49,411 nt of DNA from assembly GCA_944355355.1 (NCBI GenBank), contig CALVQE010000004.1:1-49411 (forward strand). The letters are read 5' to 3'. This document shows positions 16,828 through 28,194 of this stretch, piece after piece. Position numbers and translations under genes: made by a program. Origin of the DNA: an uncultured Bacilli bacterium. GTDB taxonomy: Bacteria; Bacillota_I; Bacilli_A; RF39; UBA660. The notes below the pieces were generated by a model. The model worked only from the letters and a program-made list of their open reading frames with translations, was not told where the DNA came from and did no database searches. How positions within the stretch are numbered: position 1 is the stretch's first letter; each line of letters opens with the position of its first letter.

Positions 16828-16923
16828 ATGACTATATTAAAATTAACCATTATAATTTAACTTATTTTGATACTATTAATATTTTTTGTTGAGTATTTTA
16901 TTGGTAAATTCGGCTTATTTTAG
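16828..16923 (+). pseudogene. interrupted hydrophobic small peptide
   Basis: Behind GGGAGGTG, ATG starts MTILKLTIII then meets TAA at 16858-16860. The same frame continues for 20 more codons as an almost purely hydrophobic stretch ending KFGLF and TAG. The combined pattern is like small type I toxin or holin-like peptides, broken by one stop. The ribosome site lies only 2 bases from the ATG, so even the intact form is uncertain. Confidence 0.2.
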
Positions 16924-17023
16924 TTTTTCATAGTATTTATCTGTTAAAACATAATCAATATTTCGGCTTTATTTTTCCTTAAAACTAAATTTTTGTAAAT
17001 TGAAGAAAGGAACGAAAAAAGTA

Positions 17024-17052
17024 TTGACGCGACTTTAAAAATTTGTTACATT
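17024..17052 (+). promoter_or_regulatory. promoter of ybxB
   Basis: TTGACG (17024-17029), 17 bp, TACATT (17047-17052). Confidence 0.65.
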
Positions 17053-17090
17053 ATTAACACAAGTTATACAAAGAAACGAACGGTGGTCAT

Positions 17091-17684
17091 TTGGAACATT
17101 ACTTCACAAATAATACTAATCTTCGTAGTGAATTGCGGAGCATTATTTATGAAAACAAGGGGCATGTTTTCACTTTTTTCAGTGATTTAGGCGTGTTTTC
17201 TAAGGATAAAATTGATTATGGAAGTCGTTTACTTGTAGATACAGTCTTAGCAAAAGAAGAACATATTCCTAAAACTCTTTTGGATGTTGGATGTGGCTAT
17301 GGTTTTTTAGGTATTGTTTTAGCCAAAGTTTTTGATAGTGAAGTTACTCTTGTTGATGTGAATAAACGAGCCGTTCATTTAAGTGAACGTAATATTAAAC
17401 AGAATAAAGTAAAAGGAAAAGCTTTGGAAAGTAATATTTATGAAAGTGTTGAGGGAACTTTTGATTTAATTGTGACGAATCCGCCTATACGAGCGGGGAA
17501 AGCTGTTGTTTTAGAAATATTAGAAAAGGCAAGAGATTATTTAAATCCTGATGGGGTTTTATGGTTTGTGATTCGAAAGGATCAGGGGGCCATAAGTATT
17601 TTAAAACTACTTGAACCAATTTATAAATGTGAAATTGTAAAGAAAGATAAAGGTTTTTATATTATGCGAGCAAAAATTTATTGA
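17091..17684 (+). CDS. ybxB: class I SAM-dependent methyltransferase (YbxB/RsmC-like)
   Basis: 197 residues. It has the SAM-binding LLDVGCGYGFLGIVLA (about residues 63-78), acidic VTLVDVN, and the catalytic NPP motif (VTNPPIRAG) of RsmC-type N2-guanine/adenine methyltransferases. In Bacillus the orthologue ybxB lies between rplL and rpoB, and here too it directly precedes rpoB, which supports the symbol; the rRNA substrate is inferred from the family. The start is TTG at 17091 after CGGTGG; no better ATG fits. Confidence 0.85.
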   Translation: MEHYFTNNTNLRSELRSIIYENKGHVFTFFSDLGVFSKDKIDYGSRLLVDTVLAKEEHIPKTLLDVGCGYGFLGIVLAKVFDSEVTLVDVNKRAVHLSERNIKQNKVKGKALESNIYESVEGTFDLIVTNPPIRAGKAVVLEILEKARDYLNPDGVLWFVIRKDQGAISILKLLEPIYKCEIVKKDKGFYIMRAKIY

Positions 17685-17709
17685 CATCATGTTAGATTGC
17701 TTGTAAAAT
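17681..17709 (+). promoter_or_regulatory. promoter of rpoBC
   Basis: TTGACA (17681-17686, overlapping the ybxB stop), exactly 17 bp, TAAAAT (17704-17709). It gives rpoB a promoter independent of ybxB and a leader of about 70 bases. Confidence 0.85.
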
Positions 17710-17781
17710 TATAAATTGGTGACGTGTTAGTTTTTGAAACGTAGGGTTTTCCAAAAAATGAAATTTAGATGGGGTGAGATC

Positions 17782-20700
17782 GTGGCTTATAAACTAAAAA
17801 AATGTGGAGATTATCGTACGAGAAGAAGTTTTTCGAAAAGTAAAAACACTATGGAACTATCCGATTTGTTAGAGATTCAAAAGAAGAGCTATCAAAGATT
17901 CCTAGAGGAAGGAATTAAGGAAGTTTTTGAAGAGTTGTTTCCGGTGGAAAGTTTTACTGGAAATTTAACTGTTGACTTTGGAGATTATTCTTTTGATGAA
18001 CCTAGATATTCGGTAAAAGAAGCAAAGGAAAGAATGGTTAACTATGCTGCACCTTTGAAGGTTCAGGCTAGAGTTTTCATTCATGCGACTGGTGAAGTAA
18101 AGGAACAAGAGATCTTTTTAGGTGATATGCCTTTAATGACTGAATCTGGAACATTCATTATTAATGGTGCTGAACGTGTTATTGTTTCTCAATTGGTTCG
18201 TAGTCCAAGTGTATATTTTAAACGTGAAGTAGATAAGAATGGACGTCGTATTATTAGTGGAGAAATGATTCCTAATAAGGGTACTTGGCTTGAATTTGAA
18301 ACAGATGCAAGAGACGTTATTTATGTTCGTATTGACCGGACTCGTAAGGTGCCTATTACGACTTTCTTAAGAGCATTAGGTTTATCTTCTAATGAGGATA
18401 TTATTAATGTTTTCGGGGAAAATGATTATTTAACCAATACATTTGAGAAAGATAGTACTAGAAATACGGATGAAGCATTAATTGATATTTTTGAAAAGTT
18501 GCGTCCAGGAGAGCCTGCGACACTTGATTCAGCTAAGAATCAACTTATTACGAGATTCTTTGATCATTTCCGTTATGATTTGGCTAAGGTTGGTCGTTAT
18601 AAGTTTAATAAGAAGTTAAATGTTTGTGATCGTTTGGTTGGATGTACTTTAGCTGAGGATATTAAGGTTGATGGTAAAGTCTTATTTAGCAAAGGAACTT
18701 ATATTAATAAGGAAGTCTTAGATGAGTTAAAACCAGTTTTAGCTAATGGCTATGGTATGAAGAATGTTCAAATTCATGAGGAATTGGATCAATATAATCG
18801 TGTTCAAGAGATTCTTGTCCAAAATAAAAATAATCCAGATAAGGTAGAGAAGATTATTGGTATTGATACTAGTGTTGAGGAAAGAAGACTTACTATTCCT
18901 GATATTTATGCTTCTGTTAACTATTATTTGAATTTATTAGATGGCATTGGCAATACTGATGAAATTGATAACTTAGGAAATCGTCGTGTTCGTCAAGTTG
19001 GTGAGTTAATTGAAAACCAATTTAGAGTTGGTATGGCACGTATGGAAAGAGTTATTCGTGAGCGTATGACTACTCAAGAAGCTGAAGATATTACACCTAA
19101 GTCACTCATCAATATTCGTCCAGTTACTGCTGTATTAAAAGAATTCTTTGGTAGTTCTCAGCTTTCTAAATTCATGGATCAAATTAATCCTATTGCAGAG
19201 TTAACGGATAAGAGACGTCTTTCTAGTTTAGGACCTGGTGGTTTATCTCGTGAACGTGCTGGTATGGATGTTCGTGACGTTAATGCAAGCCATTATGGTC
19301 GTATTTGTCCAATTGAGTCTCCTGAAGGTCAAAACATTGGTCTTATTACTTCTTTAGCTGGATATGCTAAAATTAATGAGTATGGCTTTATTATGACTCC
19401 TTATCGTAAGGTTGTTGATGGTAAAGTTTTAATGGATGAAGTTTATTATATGACTGCTGATGAGGAAGCTGATTATTATATTTCTCAAGCTAATATTGCT
19501 TTGGATGATGATAATCATATTGTTGAGGATGAAGTTATTGTTCGTTATAATGGCGACAATGTTATGGTTTCTAAGGATAAAGTTAATTATGTCGATGTTT
19601 CGCCAAGTCAGGTTGTTTCTATTACGACAAGTTGTATTCCATTCTTGAACTATGACGATGCTAACCGGACATTGATGGGTTCAAACATGCAACGTCAAGC
19701 TGTTCCTTTACTTAAGAGTGAAGCGCCAATTGTTGGTACTGGTGTAGAGTGGGTTGCAGCAAAATATTCAGGAAGTACCATTGTTTGTAAGGCTGATGGT
19801 GTTGTAGAGTATGCTGATGCTAAAAAGATTATTGTTAAGAATGCTAAAGGTAAAGATACTTATTATTTAGCTAATTTCGAAGGTAATAATGCTGGTGCTT
19901 GTACAAATCATATTCCTTTGGTTCACAAAGGCGATAAAGTTAGTGCTGGACAAGTTATAGCTGATGGACCTAGTACAGATCATGGTGAACTTGCTTTAGG
20001 TAAAAACATGACTGTTGCATTCATGACTTATAATGGTTATAACTACGAGGATGCTGTTATTTTAAATGAAAGACTTGTTAAAGATGATGTTTATACTTCA
20101 CTACATATTGAAATGTATGAAGTTGAATGTCGTGATACGAAGTTAGGACCTGAGGAAATTACAAGAGATATTCCTAATGTTGGTGAAGAAGCTCGTAAGA
20201 ATTTGGATAGTGAAGGTATTGTTCGAATTGGTACTGAGGTTAAAGAAGGCGACATTTTAGTTGGAAAAGTAACTCCTAAGGGTGTTCAAGAGCTAACAAG
20301 TGAAGAAAAACTATTACATGCTATTTTTGGAGAAAAGACTCGTGAAGTGCGTGATACTTCTTTAAAGGTTGAGCATGGTGCGGCAGGTATTGTTCATGAT
20401 GTTAAAGTTTATACTAAAGAGAATAGTGATGAACTTCCTGCTGGTGTATTTAAAATTATTCGTGTTTATATTATTCAAAAACGTAAGATTCAAGTTGGTG
20501 ACAAGATGAGTGGTCGTCATGGTAATAAAGGTGTTATTTCACTTGTTTTACCAGAAGAGGATATGCCTTATTTACCAGATGGACGTCCAGTTGATATTAT
20601 GCTTAATCCACTTGGTGTGCCATCTCGTATGAATATTGGTCAAATCTTAGAAGTTCATTTAGGTATGGCTGGTAAAAGATTAGGTGTTCATTATGCAACT

Positions 20701-21402
20701 CCAGTATTTGATGGAGCCAATATTGATGATATTCATGAGGAAATGCGCGAAGCTGGTATGAGTGAAGATGGTAAGGTAACGCTTATTAATGGCCGTACCG
20801 GAGAACCATTTGAGCATAAGGTTAATGTTGGTGTTATGTATATGGTTAAGTTGCATCACATGGTTGATGATAAACTTCATGCAAGAGCTACTGGTCCATA
20901 TAGTTTAGTTACACAACAACCATTAGGTGGTAAGGCTCAATTTGGTGGACAACGTTTTGGTGAAATGGAAGTTTGGGCATTGTATGCTTATGGTGCTGCT
21001 CATGTTCTTCAAGAGATCTTAACGATTAAGTCTGATGATGTTATTGGACGTGTTAAAGTTTATGAAGCTTTAGTTAAAGGTAAGACTGTAAATCAAGCTG
21101 GTGTTCCAGAATCATTTAGAGTATTAATTAAAGAGTTCCAAGCTTTAGGTTTAAATGTTCAGATTATTGATAATAAAGATGAGTTATTAGATTTAAAAGA
21201 TATTGAAGTTGAGGAAGAAAAAGAAGATTTGATTAAAATTGATGAAATTGATATGAGTGATACTGAAGCTATGCCTGAGGAATCAGATGCTTCAGCTGAA
21301 GAAGAAGCTTATGAAGATGAGTTTGAAGATGATTTAGATGATCTTGAGTTTCCAGGAGATTTGGATTTAGATAGTGAACTTGAGGAGGGTGAAGAAGAAT
21401 GA
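17782..21402 (+). CDS. rpoB: DNA-directed RNA polymerase subunit beta
   Basis: 1206 residues from GTG 17782, chosen because GGGGTGAG lies just upstream and the protein then begins [17 protein letters not shown], aligning with B. subtilis RpoB; upstream TTG/ATG starts add unmatched residues. Landmarks: the rifampicin pocket [14 protein letters not shown]...[14 protein letters not shown] (about 456-485), [13 protein letters not shown] (about 906) and [14 protein letters not shown] (about 1060). In the pocket the residue matching E. coli His526 is Asp (codon 19207-19209) and Asn518 is Ile. The C-terminal ~65 residues are a long acidic tail. It overlaps rpoC by ATGA. Confidence 0.97.
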   Translation: MAYKLKKCGDYRTRRSFSKSKNTMELSDLLEIQKKSYQRFLEEGIKEVFEELFPVESFTGNLTVDFGDYSFDEPRYSVKEAKERMVNYAAPLKVQARVFIHATGEVKEQEIFLGDMPLMTESGTFIINGAERVIVSQLVRSPSVYFKREVDKNGRRIISGEMIPNKGTWLEFETDARDVIYVRIDRTRKVPITTFLRALGLSSNEDIINVFGENDYLTNTFEKDSTRNTDEALIDIFEKLRPGEPATLDSAKNQLITRFFDHFRYDLAKVGRYKFNKKLNVCDRLVGCTLAEDIKVDGKVLFSKGTYINKEVLDELKPVLANGYGMKNVQIHEELDQYNRVQEILVQNKNNPDKVEKIIGIDTSVEERRLTIPDIYASVNYYLNLLDGIGNTDEIDNLGNRRVRQVGELIENQFRVGMARMERVIRERMTTQEAEDITPKSLINIRPVTAVLKEFFGSSQLSKFMDQINPIAELTDKRRLSSLGPGGLSRERAGMDVRDVNASHYGRICPIESPEGQNIGLITSLAGYAKINEYGFIMTPYRKVVDGKVLMDEVYYMTADEEADYYISQANIALDDDNHIVEDEVIVRYNGDNVMVSKDKVNYVDVSPSQVVSITTSCIPFLNYDDANRTLMGSNMQRQAVPLLKSEAPIVGTGVEWVAAKYSGSTIVCKADGVVEYADAKKIIVKNAKGKDTYYLANFEGNNAGACTNHIPLVHKGDKVSAGQVIADGPSTDHGELALGKNMTVAFMTYNGYNYEDAVILNERLVKDDVYTSLHIEMYEVECRDTKLGPEEITRDIPNVGEEARKNLDSEGIVRIGTEVKEGDILVGKVTPKGVQELTSEEKLLHAIFGEKTREVRDTSLKVEHGAAGIVHDVKVYTKENSDELPAGVFKIIRVYIIQKRKIQVGDKMSGRHGNKGVISLVLPEEDMPYLPDGRPVDIMLNPLGVPSRMNIGQILEVHLGMAGKRLGVHYATPVFDGANIDDIHEEMREAGMSEDGKVTLINGRTGEPFEHKVNVGVMYMVKLHHMVDDKLHARATGPYSLVTQQPLGGKAQFGGQRFGEMEVWALYAYGAAHVLQEILTIKSDDVIGRVKVYEALVKGKTVNQAGVPESFRVLIKEFQALGLNVQIIDNKDELLDLKDIEVEEEKEDLIKIDEIDMSDTEAMPEESDASAEEEAYEDEFEDDLDDLEFPGDLDLDSELEEGEEE

Positions 21403-24400
21403 TAGAAGTTAATAACTTTAAAGGGTTAAAAATTAGTCTTGCTAGTCCAGAACAAATTCGTTCTTGGTCTTATGGAGAAGTTAAAAAGCCTGAAACAATT
21501 AACTATCGTACTTTAAAACCTGAACGTGATGGACTTTTCTGTGAAAAGATCTTCGGTCCTACAAAGGATTATGAATGTTCTTGTGGAAAGTATAAAAGAT
21601 TACGTTATAAAAATGTTGTATGTGATCGTTGTGGGGTAGAAGTAACGAAGTCTAAGGTTCGTCGTGAGCGAATGGGACATATTGAGCTTGCTTCTCCTTG
21701 CTCTCACATTTGGTTCTTTAAGGGTGTTCCCTCTAAGATGGGGCTTGTTTTGGACATGAGTCCAAGAGATTTGGAAGAAGTTTTATACTTTGTTAGTTAT
21801 GTTGTTTTAGATCCAGGAAGTGCACCTTTAGGAAAGAAGCAAACTCTTTCAGATAAAGAGTATCGTGCTTATTATGAAAAGTATGGAAATAGTTTTAAAG
21901 TAGGCATGGGTGCTGAAGCGATTAAAACGCTTTTAAAAGAAGTTGATATTGATAAAGAAGTTGAGGAGTTAAGAGCTGAACTTGAAAATGCTTCTGGTCA
22001 AAAAAGAATTCGTTTGGTAAAACGTTTGGATTGTTTAGTTGCTTTCCAAGAGAGTGGCAATCGTCCTGAATGGATGATTTTGGATGTTATTCCAGTTATT
22101 CCACCTGATTTGAGACCTATGATTCAACTTGATGGTGGCAGATTTGCAACGAGTGATTTGAATGATTTATACCGAAGAATTATTAATCGTAATAATCGTT
22201 TAAAGAAGCTTTTAGAGTTAGGGGCTCCTACGATTATTGTTCAAAATGAGAAAAGAATGCTTCAAGAAGCAGTTGACTCTTTGTTTGATAATGGAAGAAG
22301 AGGAAGAAGTGTTTCTGGAGCAGGTAATCGTCCTTTAAAGAGTTTATCTAGTATGTTAAAAGGTAAACAAGGTCGTTTCCGTCAAAACTTACTTGGTAAA
22401 CGTGTTGACTATTCTGGTCGTAGTGTTATTGTTGTTGGACCTAATCTTAAGATGTATCAATGTGGTATTCCAAAAGATATGGCTTTAGAGTTATTTAAGC
22501 CTCATGTTATTCATGGTCTTGTGGAAAGAGGTCTCGCTCATAATATTAAAGGGGCTAAGAAGTTAATTGATGCAAAGGATGATTGTGTATGGGATGTGGT
22601 TGAAGATGTTATTACAGAGCATCCTGTAATGCTTAATAGAGCACCTACACTTCACCGTTTAGGTATTCAAGCGTTTGAACCAAAACTTGTTGGTGGTAAG
22701 GCTATTCGTTTGCATCCACTTGTTTGTACTGGTTTTAATGCTGACTTCGATGGTGACCAAATGGCTGTGCATGTTCCTTTATCTGAGGAAGCTAAAGCTG
22801 AAGCTCGTATTTTGATGCTTGGTGCCCAAAATATCTTGAATCCAAAAGATGGTAAACCTATTGTTACGCCTTCGCAAGATATGGTGTTAGGTAACTGTTA
22901 TTTAACGCAAGAAAAAGCTGGTGAAGAGCATGAAGGTAAGGTTTATAAAGATTCTGATGAAGTTTTAATGGCTTATGCTCGTAAAGAGATTACACTTCAT
23001 ACGCGTATTGCCTTGCCAGTTCGTTCATTTAAACATAAATTATTTACTGAAGATCAAATGGATAAATATTTAGTAACGACTTGTGGTAAGATAATATTTA
23101 ATGAGATTTTACCAGATAGTTATCCATATATTAATGAGGCAAGTAAAGAAAATATTGAGGGAATTACGCCTAGTAAGTTCTTCTTACCAATGGGAACAAA
23201 TATTCCTGAAGCTATTAAAGAAATGCCTTTAGGAAAACCATTTATTAAGGGAGATTTAAGTAAGATTATTGCTCAAGTCTTTAAACGTTATCATACGACA
23301 GAAACAAGTATTTTCTTGGATAAGTTGAAAGATTTAGGATTTAAATATTCAACGATTGCCGGAGTTACGGTTTCTGCTGCGGACATTGTTCCTTCAAAAA
23401 CAAAACATCAAGTTATTGAAGAATCTAAAGAGTTAGTTGAAAAAGTTAATAAACAATTTAAACGTGGTATGATTACGGAAGAAGAACGTTATAATACGGT
23501 TATTGATATTTGGACAAAGGCTAATGATAAGATTAAAGATGAATTAAAAGCTATTGCTAGTAATGATTATGATAATCCATTATTCATGATGATGAACTCT
23601 GGTGCCCGTGGTTCTATTTCAAACTTTGCTCAGCTTGCTGGTATGCGTGGTTTGATGGCTAAACCAGATGGTACAACGATTGAAATTCCAGTTATGTCTA
23701 ACTTCTCTGAAGGATTAAGCGTATCTGAGTTCTTCTTATCAAGTCATGGTTCAAGAAAAGGTTCTGCCGACACAGCTTTACGTACTGCTGACTCTGGTTA
23801 TTTAACTCGTCGTTTAGTTGAAGTTGTTCAAGATATTATTGTTAAGGAACATGATTGTGGTTCTATTCAAGGTGTTGTAGTTCAAGATTTAATTAACGAT
23901 AAAGATGGTAGTGTTATTGAACCTCTTGCTGAACGTATTTTAGGTCGTTTTACCGCTCAAAGAATCGTTCATCCTGAAACAAAAGAAGTTATTGCTGAAA
24001 AGGGTGTAATGATCACTGAAAATATCGTTAAAAAGATTACAGATGCTGGTATTAAGGCTGTTGAAATTCGCAGTATATTAACATGTAAAACACAAAATGG
24101 TGTTTGTCAAAAATGTTATGGTCGCAATCTTGCAACTGGTAACTTAGTTGAAACAGGTGAAGCTGTTGGTATTATGGCTGCTCAATCTATTGGTGAACCA
24201 GGTACACAGCTTACTATGCGTACATTCCACTCTGGTGGTGTTGCTGGAGACGATATTACGCAAGGTCTTCCACGTGTTGAAGAGTTGTTTGAAGCACGTA
24301 ATCCAAAAGGAAAAGCAACGATTGCCGAGATCAATGGTAAAGTTACAAGTATTACGGAAGATAATGGTAAACATAAAATTATCGTTGAAAACGATGTTGA

Positions 24401-25103
24401 AGCTCGTGAACATGTTACAAATTACAACATGAAAGTTCGAGTTAATATTGGTGATGAGGTAAATGCTGGTGACAAACTTACTGAGGGTGTTATTTCACCT
24501 AAAGAGTTACTTGCAGTAACAAACCCAATTACCGCGCAAGAATACATCTTAAAAGAAATTCAAATGGTTTATAAATTACAAGGTGTTGATATTAACGATA
24601 AACATGTTGAGATTATTTGTAAACGTATGATCAATAAAGTACGTATTGTTGATCCAGGAGATACGGATTTAATTGAAGGTTTAAGTGTTTCTTTAAAAGA
24701 GTTTACAGATGCAAACAAACCAGTTATTTTAAGAGGTGGAGTTCCTGCTAAAGGACGTCCAATTATGCTTGGTATTACAAAGAGTTCTTTACAAACTGAT
24801 TCATTCTTATCTGCTGCATCTTTCCAAGAGACAACGAGAGTTCTTACCGATGCTGCTATTAAAGGTTCTGTAGATTATTTAAGAGGTTTGAAAGAAAATG
24901 TTATTATTGGTAAGTTAATTCCTGCTGGTACAGGTGCTCATCAATATAGTGATATTGAAATTGAACTTCAAAAGCAATTTATGGATGATGAAGCTAGTGA
25001 AGTTTTAGAAGAACATTTAATGAGTGATGAAGCAGGAGATGAAGTTGAATCTCCTGAAGTAGAGACTACTTTAGAAAACGTTGAAGAAAGTACTGAAGAA
25101 TAA
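21399..25103 (+). CDS. rpoC: DNA-directed RNA polymerase subunit beta'
   Basis: 1234 residues. N-terminal zinc finger [10 protein letters not shown]...CDRCG (about 60-80), the catalytic NADFDGDQM (447-455) that holds the active-site Mg2+, the second zinc site CKTQNG..CQKCYG (about 895-905) and the trigger loop [20 protein letters not shown] (about 923). The length matches Firmicute beta'. The end is acidic ([13 protein letters not shown]...), mirroring the acidic tail of RpoB. The start ATG overlaps the rpoB stop and follows GAGGAGGGTG. Confidence 0.97.
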   Translation: MIEVNNFKGLKISLASPEQIRSWSYGEVKKPETINYRTLKPERDGLFCEKIFGPTKDYECSCGKYKRLRYKNVVCDRCGVEVTKSKVRRERMGHIELASPCSHIWFFKGVPSKMGLVLDMSPRDLEEVLYFVSYVVLDPGSAPLGKKQTLSDKEYRAYYEKYGNSFKVGMGAEAIKTLLKEVDIDKEVEELRAELENASGQKRIRLVKRLDCLVAFQESGNRPEWMILDVIPVIPPDLRPMIQLDGGRFATSDLNDLYRRIINRNNRLKKLLELGAPTIIVQNEKRMLQEAVDSLFDNGRRGRSVSGAGNRPLKSLSSMLKGKQGRFRQNLLGKRVDYSGRSVIVVGPNLKMYQCGIPKDMALELFKPHVIHGLVERGLAHNIKGAKKLIDAKDDCVWDVVEDVITEHPVMLNRAPTLHRLGIQAFEPKLVGGKAIRLHPLVCTGFNADFDGDQMAVHVPLSEEAKAEARILMLGAQNILNPKDGKPIVTPSQDMVLGNCYLTQEKAGEEHEGKVYKDSDEVLMAYARKEITLHTRIALPVRSFKHKLFTEDQMDKYLVTTCGKIIFNEILPDSYPYINEASKENIEGITPSKFFLPMGTNIPEAIKEMPLGKPFIKGDLSKIIAQVFKRYHTTETSIFLDKLKDLGFKYSTIAGVTVSAADIVPSKTKHQVIEESKELVEKVNKQFKRGMITEEERYNTVIDIWTKANDKIKDELKAIASNDYDNPLFMMMNSGARGSISNFAQLAGMRGLMAKPDGTTIEIPVMSNFSEGLSVSEFFLSSHGSRKGSADTALRTADSGYLTRRLVEVVQDIIVKEHDCGSIQGVVVQDLINDKDGSVIEPLAERILGRFTAQRIVHPETKEVIAEKGVMITENIVKKITDAGIKAVEIRSILTCKTQNGVCQKCYGRNLATGNLVETGEAVGIMAAQSIGEPGTQLTMRTFHSGGVAGDDITQGLPRVEELFEARNPKGKATIAEINGKVTSITEDNGKHKIIVENDVEAREHVTNYNMKVRVNIGDEVNAGDKLTEGVISPKELLAVTNPITAQEYILKEIQMVYKLQGVDINDKHVEIICKRMINKVRIVDPGDTDLIEGLSVSLKEFTDANKPVILRGGVPAKGRPIMLGITKSSLQTDSFLSAASFQETTRVLTDAAIKGSVDYLRGLKENVIIGKLIPAGTGAHQYSDIEIELQKQFMDDEASEVLEEHLMSDEAGDEVESPEVETTLENVEESTEE

Positions 25104-25117
25104 TTCAGTGCTTTTTT
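25090..25117 (+). terminator. intrinsic terminator of rpoBC
   Basis: GTACTGAA (25090-25097) pairs with TTCAGTGC (25104-25111, one wobble) and runs into T6; the rpoC stop is in the loop. Confidence 0.8.
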
Positions 25118-25132
25118 CTTTGAAGGCAAAAG

Positions 25133-25161
25133 TTGCTTAAATAACCATTTCTTTATATAAT
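25133..25161 (+). promoter_or_regulatory. promoter of the HipA-like gene
   Basis: TTGCTT (25133-25138), 17 bp, TATAAT (25156-25161). Transcription should start near 25168, practically at the first possible start codons. Confidence 0.75.
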
Positions 25162-25170
25162 GGTGTTGTG

Positions 25171-26016
25171 ATGCTTATGAAAAGAGAAAATGGTTTTATT
25201 TTATTAGATGATTACCAAGGACAAGTGATTTCTTCGGCTGGACATAATCAAGTTATTTGCTTTACTATAGATAGGGAAAATTGGTATTTTAAGGAAACAG
25301 AGAAGGCAAATTTGTATAAAGACTTATTTTGCTCTTTTATTTGTTCTTCCTTGAATATTGCATATGTAGAATATCTTTTGGCAAAATATAAGGATAAAAT
25401 TGGGCATCTGAGTCATGATTATAAGAAAACGCATGAAAAAGAAGTTACTTTGTATGACGTTTTAATTGATTATTATTATTCTTATGCGGTTGAATTAGAC
25501 GAATACCAAGATTTGAAGTCGTTTGATGAATTGTATAATTTTCAAGATGTTTTAAAAGCATTTGAGTATCGGTATCGTTCTCATAAAAATAAAGAAATTA
25601 TTCTACAAAGACTGGAAAAGGAATTATTAGATGCCTTTTTACTGCAAATTTTTCTTGGTAATCCAGATATGCATTATAAGAATTTAGGGGTTTTAGAAAA
25701 TGAAGAGGACGTTCGTTTGACCCCCAACTATGATTTTGAAAGAGCTTTTTACGTTTCAATAGACAATGATTTGTTTCCTTATGCTTTAAAATGGCGGAGA
25801 AGTGAGGAGAAACAAATACCTGGAGAAACAATTTTAGAATTTATGAAAGATACAAAGTATCAAGAGTATTTTTTCTATAAAATTTCTTTATTGCCTAGAA
25901 TGAAGGATATTCCTTTAGATCAAGCTTATGAAGGTCAATATCGTTTCTTTTTGCATCAATATCAGAGTTATTTAGATTATTTACGAGGTTATGCTAATCA
26001 AATCCATAAAATTTAG
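25171..26016 (+). CDS. HipA-like kinase-fold protein without a HipB partner
   Basis: About 281 residues. The centre holds GNPDMHYKNLGV (about 164-175), matching the catalytic loop N-x-D-x-H-x-K-N of HipA-type Ser/Thr kinases, followed by LTPNYDFERAF, the metal-binding aspartate region (SPxYD in HipA). The HipA N-terminal domain and a HipB-like antitoxin are both absent, and the neighbours are rpoC and clpB. Start possibilities are GTG 25168, ATG 25171 and ATG 25177; no ribosome site precedes any, and the promoter predicts +1 at about 25168, so a leaderless mRNA is likely. HipA-fold proteins phosphorylate proteins such as GltX; here activity and target are unknown. Confidence 0.7.
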   Translation: MLMKRENGFILLDDYQGQVISSAGHNQVICFTIDRENWYFKETEKANLYKDLFCSFICSSLNIAYVEYLLAKYKDKIGHLSHDYKKTHEKEVTLYDVLIDYYYSYAVELDEYQDLKSFDELYNFQDVLKAFEYRYRSHKNKEIILQRLEKELLDAFLLQIFLGNPDMHYKNLGVLENEEDVRLTPNYDFERAFYVSIDNDLFPYALKWRRSEEKQIPGETILEFMKDTKYQEYFFYKISLLPRMKDIPLDQAYEGQYRFFLHQYQSYLDYLRGYANQIHKI

Positions 26017-26039
26017 CACTCATTCTTGACAAGTGCTAA
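26013..26039. promoter_or_regulatory. CIRCE operator (HrcA site)
   Basis: TTAGCACTC, nine bases, AAGTGCTAA: the CIRCE element with a single mismatch (A for G in the right arm). It overlaps the stop of the HipA-like gene and the -35 of clpB. HrcA binding is known to repress heat-shock genes through this site. Confidence 0.93.
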
Positions 26040-26054
26040 AAAATAATGTATACT
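26026..26054 (+). promoter_or_regulatory. promoter of clpB
   Basis: TTGACA (26026-26031) lies inside the CIRCE spacer and right arm; 17 bp later is TATACT (26049-26054). Confidence 0.9.
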
Positions 26055-26081
26055 AGTTCCTGTAAAAAGGAGGTATGTAGG

Positions 26082-28190
26082 ATGTATCCAAATAATAATG
26101 AAGAGTTAAAGAATGTTTTAGATAAATATGGACGAGATATCACGAAGAATGTTCGGGATAATAAAGTGGATCCGGTTATTGGTCGTGATGAAGAGATCCG
26201 AAATGTGATTCGAATTTTATCGCGTAAAAGTAAAAATAATCCAGTGTTGATTGGTGAGCCTGGTGTTGGTAAGACTGCTATTGTGGAAGGGCTTGCGCAG
26301 AGAATTGTGGCTGGAGATGTACCGAATAGTTTAAAAAATAAAACGATATGGGAGCTTGATTTAGGGGCTTTAGTGGCTGGTGCTAAGTATCGTGGTGAAT
26401 TTGAGGAACGTCTTAAGGCTGTTTTAAAAGAAATACAAGATAGTGATGGCAATATTATTATGTTTATTGATGAGATTCACATGATTGTTGGCAGTGGTGC
26501 TGAGGGAGCTATGGATGTTTCTAATATGCTTAAACCAATGCTTGCTCGTGGTGAGATTCATGTAATTGGAGCAACGACTTTGAATGAGTATCGTAAGTAT
26601 ATTGAGAAAGATGGAGCTTTGGAAAGAAGATTTCAAAAGGTATTAGTTTCTGAGCCTACGGTGGAAGATACGATTACTATTTTAAGAGGTCTTAAGGAGC
26701 GTTTTGAGATTTTTCATGGTGTAACAATTAAAGATAATGCTTTGGTTGCTGCGGCTACTTTGTCTGATCGTTATATTACGGATCGTTATTTACCAGATAA
26801 GGCGATTGATTTAGTGGATGAGGCTTGTGCAACGATTAAGATGCAGTTAGATTCTGTTCCAGTAGAGTTAGATACTTTAACACGCAAGATTATGTCTTTA
26901 GAGATTGAAAGACAAGCTTTGAAAAAGGAAAAAGATGAGCTTTCGGTTTCTCGTAAAGAGGCTATTGATAAAGAGCTTGATACCCTAAAAGAACAAGAGA
27001 GTGAGATGCGGACGAAGTGGGAAAAAGAAAAGAGTGTTAAAGAATTAATTAATAAGAAGAAAGAAGATTTAGAGCAAGCTCGATTTAAATTACAGAATGC
27101 TGAGAACAACTATGATTTGGAGACAAGTGCAAGATTAAGACATGGTGAGATTCCAAAGTTAGAGAAAGAGTTAGAAGATTTAAGAAAGACTGAGGAGTCT
27201 AGTATTTTGTCTGATGTTGTTGATGAAGAAGGTATTGCCAATATTATTTCAAGATGGACACATATTCCAGTTGCTAAGCTTGTTAGTAGTGAAAGAGAAA
27301 AACTTTTACATTTGTATGACCGTTTGAAAAAACGAGTTATTGGTCAGGATGATGCCTTAAAACGTGTTAGTGAGGCTATTTTAAGAGCTAGAAGTGGGAT
27401 TAAAGATCCAAATAGACCTATTGGTTCATTTATCTTTTTGGGGCCTACTGGGGTTGGTAAAACAGAAGTAGCTAAGAGTTTAGCTTATGAACTTTTTGAT
27501 GATGAAAGACATATGATTCGTATTGACTGTTCAGAATATATGGAAGCGTTTAATGTTTCTCGTCTTATTGGCGCGCCTCCAGGATATGTTGGTTATGATG
27601 AAGGTGGAGTTTTAACGGAAGCTGTTAGACGTAATCCTTATAGTATTGTTTTGTTTGATGAGATTGAAAAGGCTCATAAAGATGTCTTTAATATTTTGTT
27701 ACAGATCTTAGATGATGGAAGACTTACCGATAGTCAAGGTAGAACAGTAGATTTTAAAAATACGATTATTATTATGACAAGTAATTTAGGAAGTGAGTAT
27801 ATTCTCGATCATGAGGATAATGCAGAAGAGCTTGTTTTAAATGAACTTAGACAAAACTTTAGACCAGAGTTTATTAATCGTATTGATGAGATTATTGTGT
27901 TTAATTCTTTACATAAGGATGTCGTAGGAGAAATCTTAGATAAGATTATTCGTGAGATTAATATGCGTTTAAAAGCTAAACAAATTTCGGTTGAACTTAC
28001 AAATGCAGCTAGAAAGAAAATTATTGATGAGTCTTTTGATCCAAATTATGGAGCAAGACCAATTAAACGTTATGTAACGAAGAATATTGAGACGCTGATT
28101 GCACATGAAATTGTGGAACAAGATTTGAAAGTTCATGATACTCTCGTTGTAGATGTTTTAAATGAACAATTTACTATTCATAAAAAATAA
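26082..28190 (+). CDS. clpB: ATP-dependent disaggregase ClpB, form lacking the N-domain
   Basis: 702 residues from ATG 26082, 8 bases after AAGGAGG. Two AAA+ modules: Walker A GEPGVGKT (about 58-65) and GPTGVGKT (about 454), with Walker B boxes IMFIDEIH and [11 protein letters not shown]. Between them is a long coiled-coil middle domain (about 260-385, [17 protein letters not shown]...) of ClpB, not ClpC, length; ClpC has a much shorter one. The usual ~140-residue N-domain is missing, as in Mycoplasma ClpB (about 715 residues). ClpB resolves protein aggregates with DnaK. Controlled by CIRCE/HrcA. The ClpP-binding loop of ClpC/ClpA is not apparent. Confidence 0.92.
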   Translation: MYPNNNEELKNVLDKYGRDITKNVRDNKVDPVIGRDEEIRNVIRILSRKSKNNPVLIGEPGVGKTAIVEGLAQRIVAGDVPNSLKNKTIWELDLGALVAGAKYRGEFEERLKAVLKEIQDSDGNIIMFIDEIHMIVGSGAEGAMDVSNMLKPMLARGEIHVIGATTLNEYRKYIEKDGALERRFQKVLVSEPTVEDTITILRGLKERFEIFHGVTIKDNALVAAATLSDRYITDRYLPDKAIDLVDEACATIKMQLDSVPVELDTLTRKIMSLEIERQALKKEKDELSVSRKEAIDKELDTLKEQESEMRTKWEKEKSVKELINKKKEDLEQARFKLQNAENNYDLETSARLRHGEIPKLEKELEDLRKTEESSILSDVVDEEGIANIISRWTHIPVAKLVSSEREKLLHLYDRLKKRVIGQDDALKRVSEAILRARSGIKDPNRPIGSFIFLGPTGVGKTEVAKSLAYELFDDERHMIRIDCSEYMEAFNVSRLIGAPPGYVGYDEGGVLTEAVRRNPYSIVLFDEIEKAHKDVFNILLQILDDGRLTDSQGRTVDFKNTIIIMTSNLGSEYILDHEDNAEELVLNELRQNFRPEFINRIDEIIVFNSLHKDVVGEILDKIIREINMRLKAKQISVELTNAARKKIIDESFDPNYGARPIKRYVTKNIETLIAHEIVEQDLKVHDTLVVDVLNEQFTIHKK

Positions 28191-28194
28191 AAAT

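Larger units (their letters stand above)
16465..17023. other. about 560 bases with no convincing gene; decayed or regulatory DNA
   Basis: AT-rich and broken by stops in all frames. It holds a 40-codon ORF without a ribosome site (16516-16638), a clear terminator (16697-16725), and a short hydrophobic frame with an internal stop behind a strong GGGAGGTG (16828-16923). Two CGGCTT-containing segments recur near 16911 and 16964. I see no tRNA or recognisable RNA structure beyond the terminator. Confidence 0.5.

Noticed and set aside
26082-28190. ClpC instead of ClpB
   Set aside because: The middle coiled-coil region has ClpB length and sequence pattern; the short ClpC linker and a ClpC N-domain are absent.
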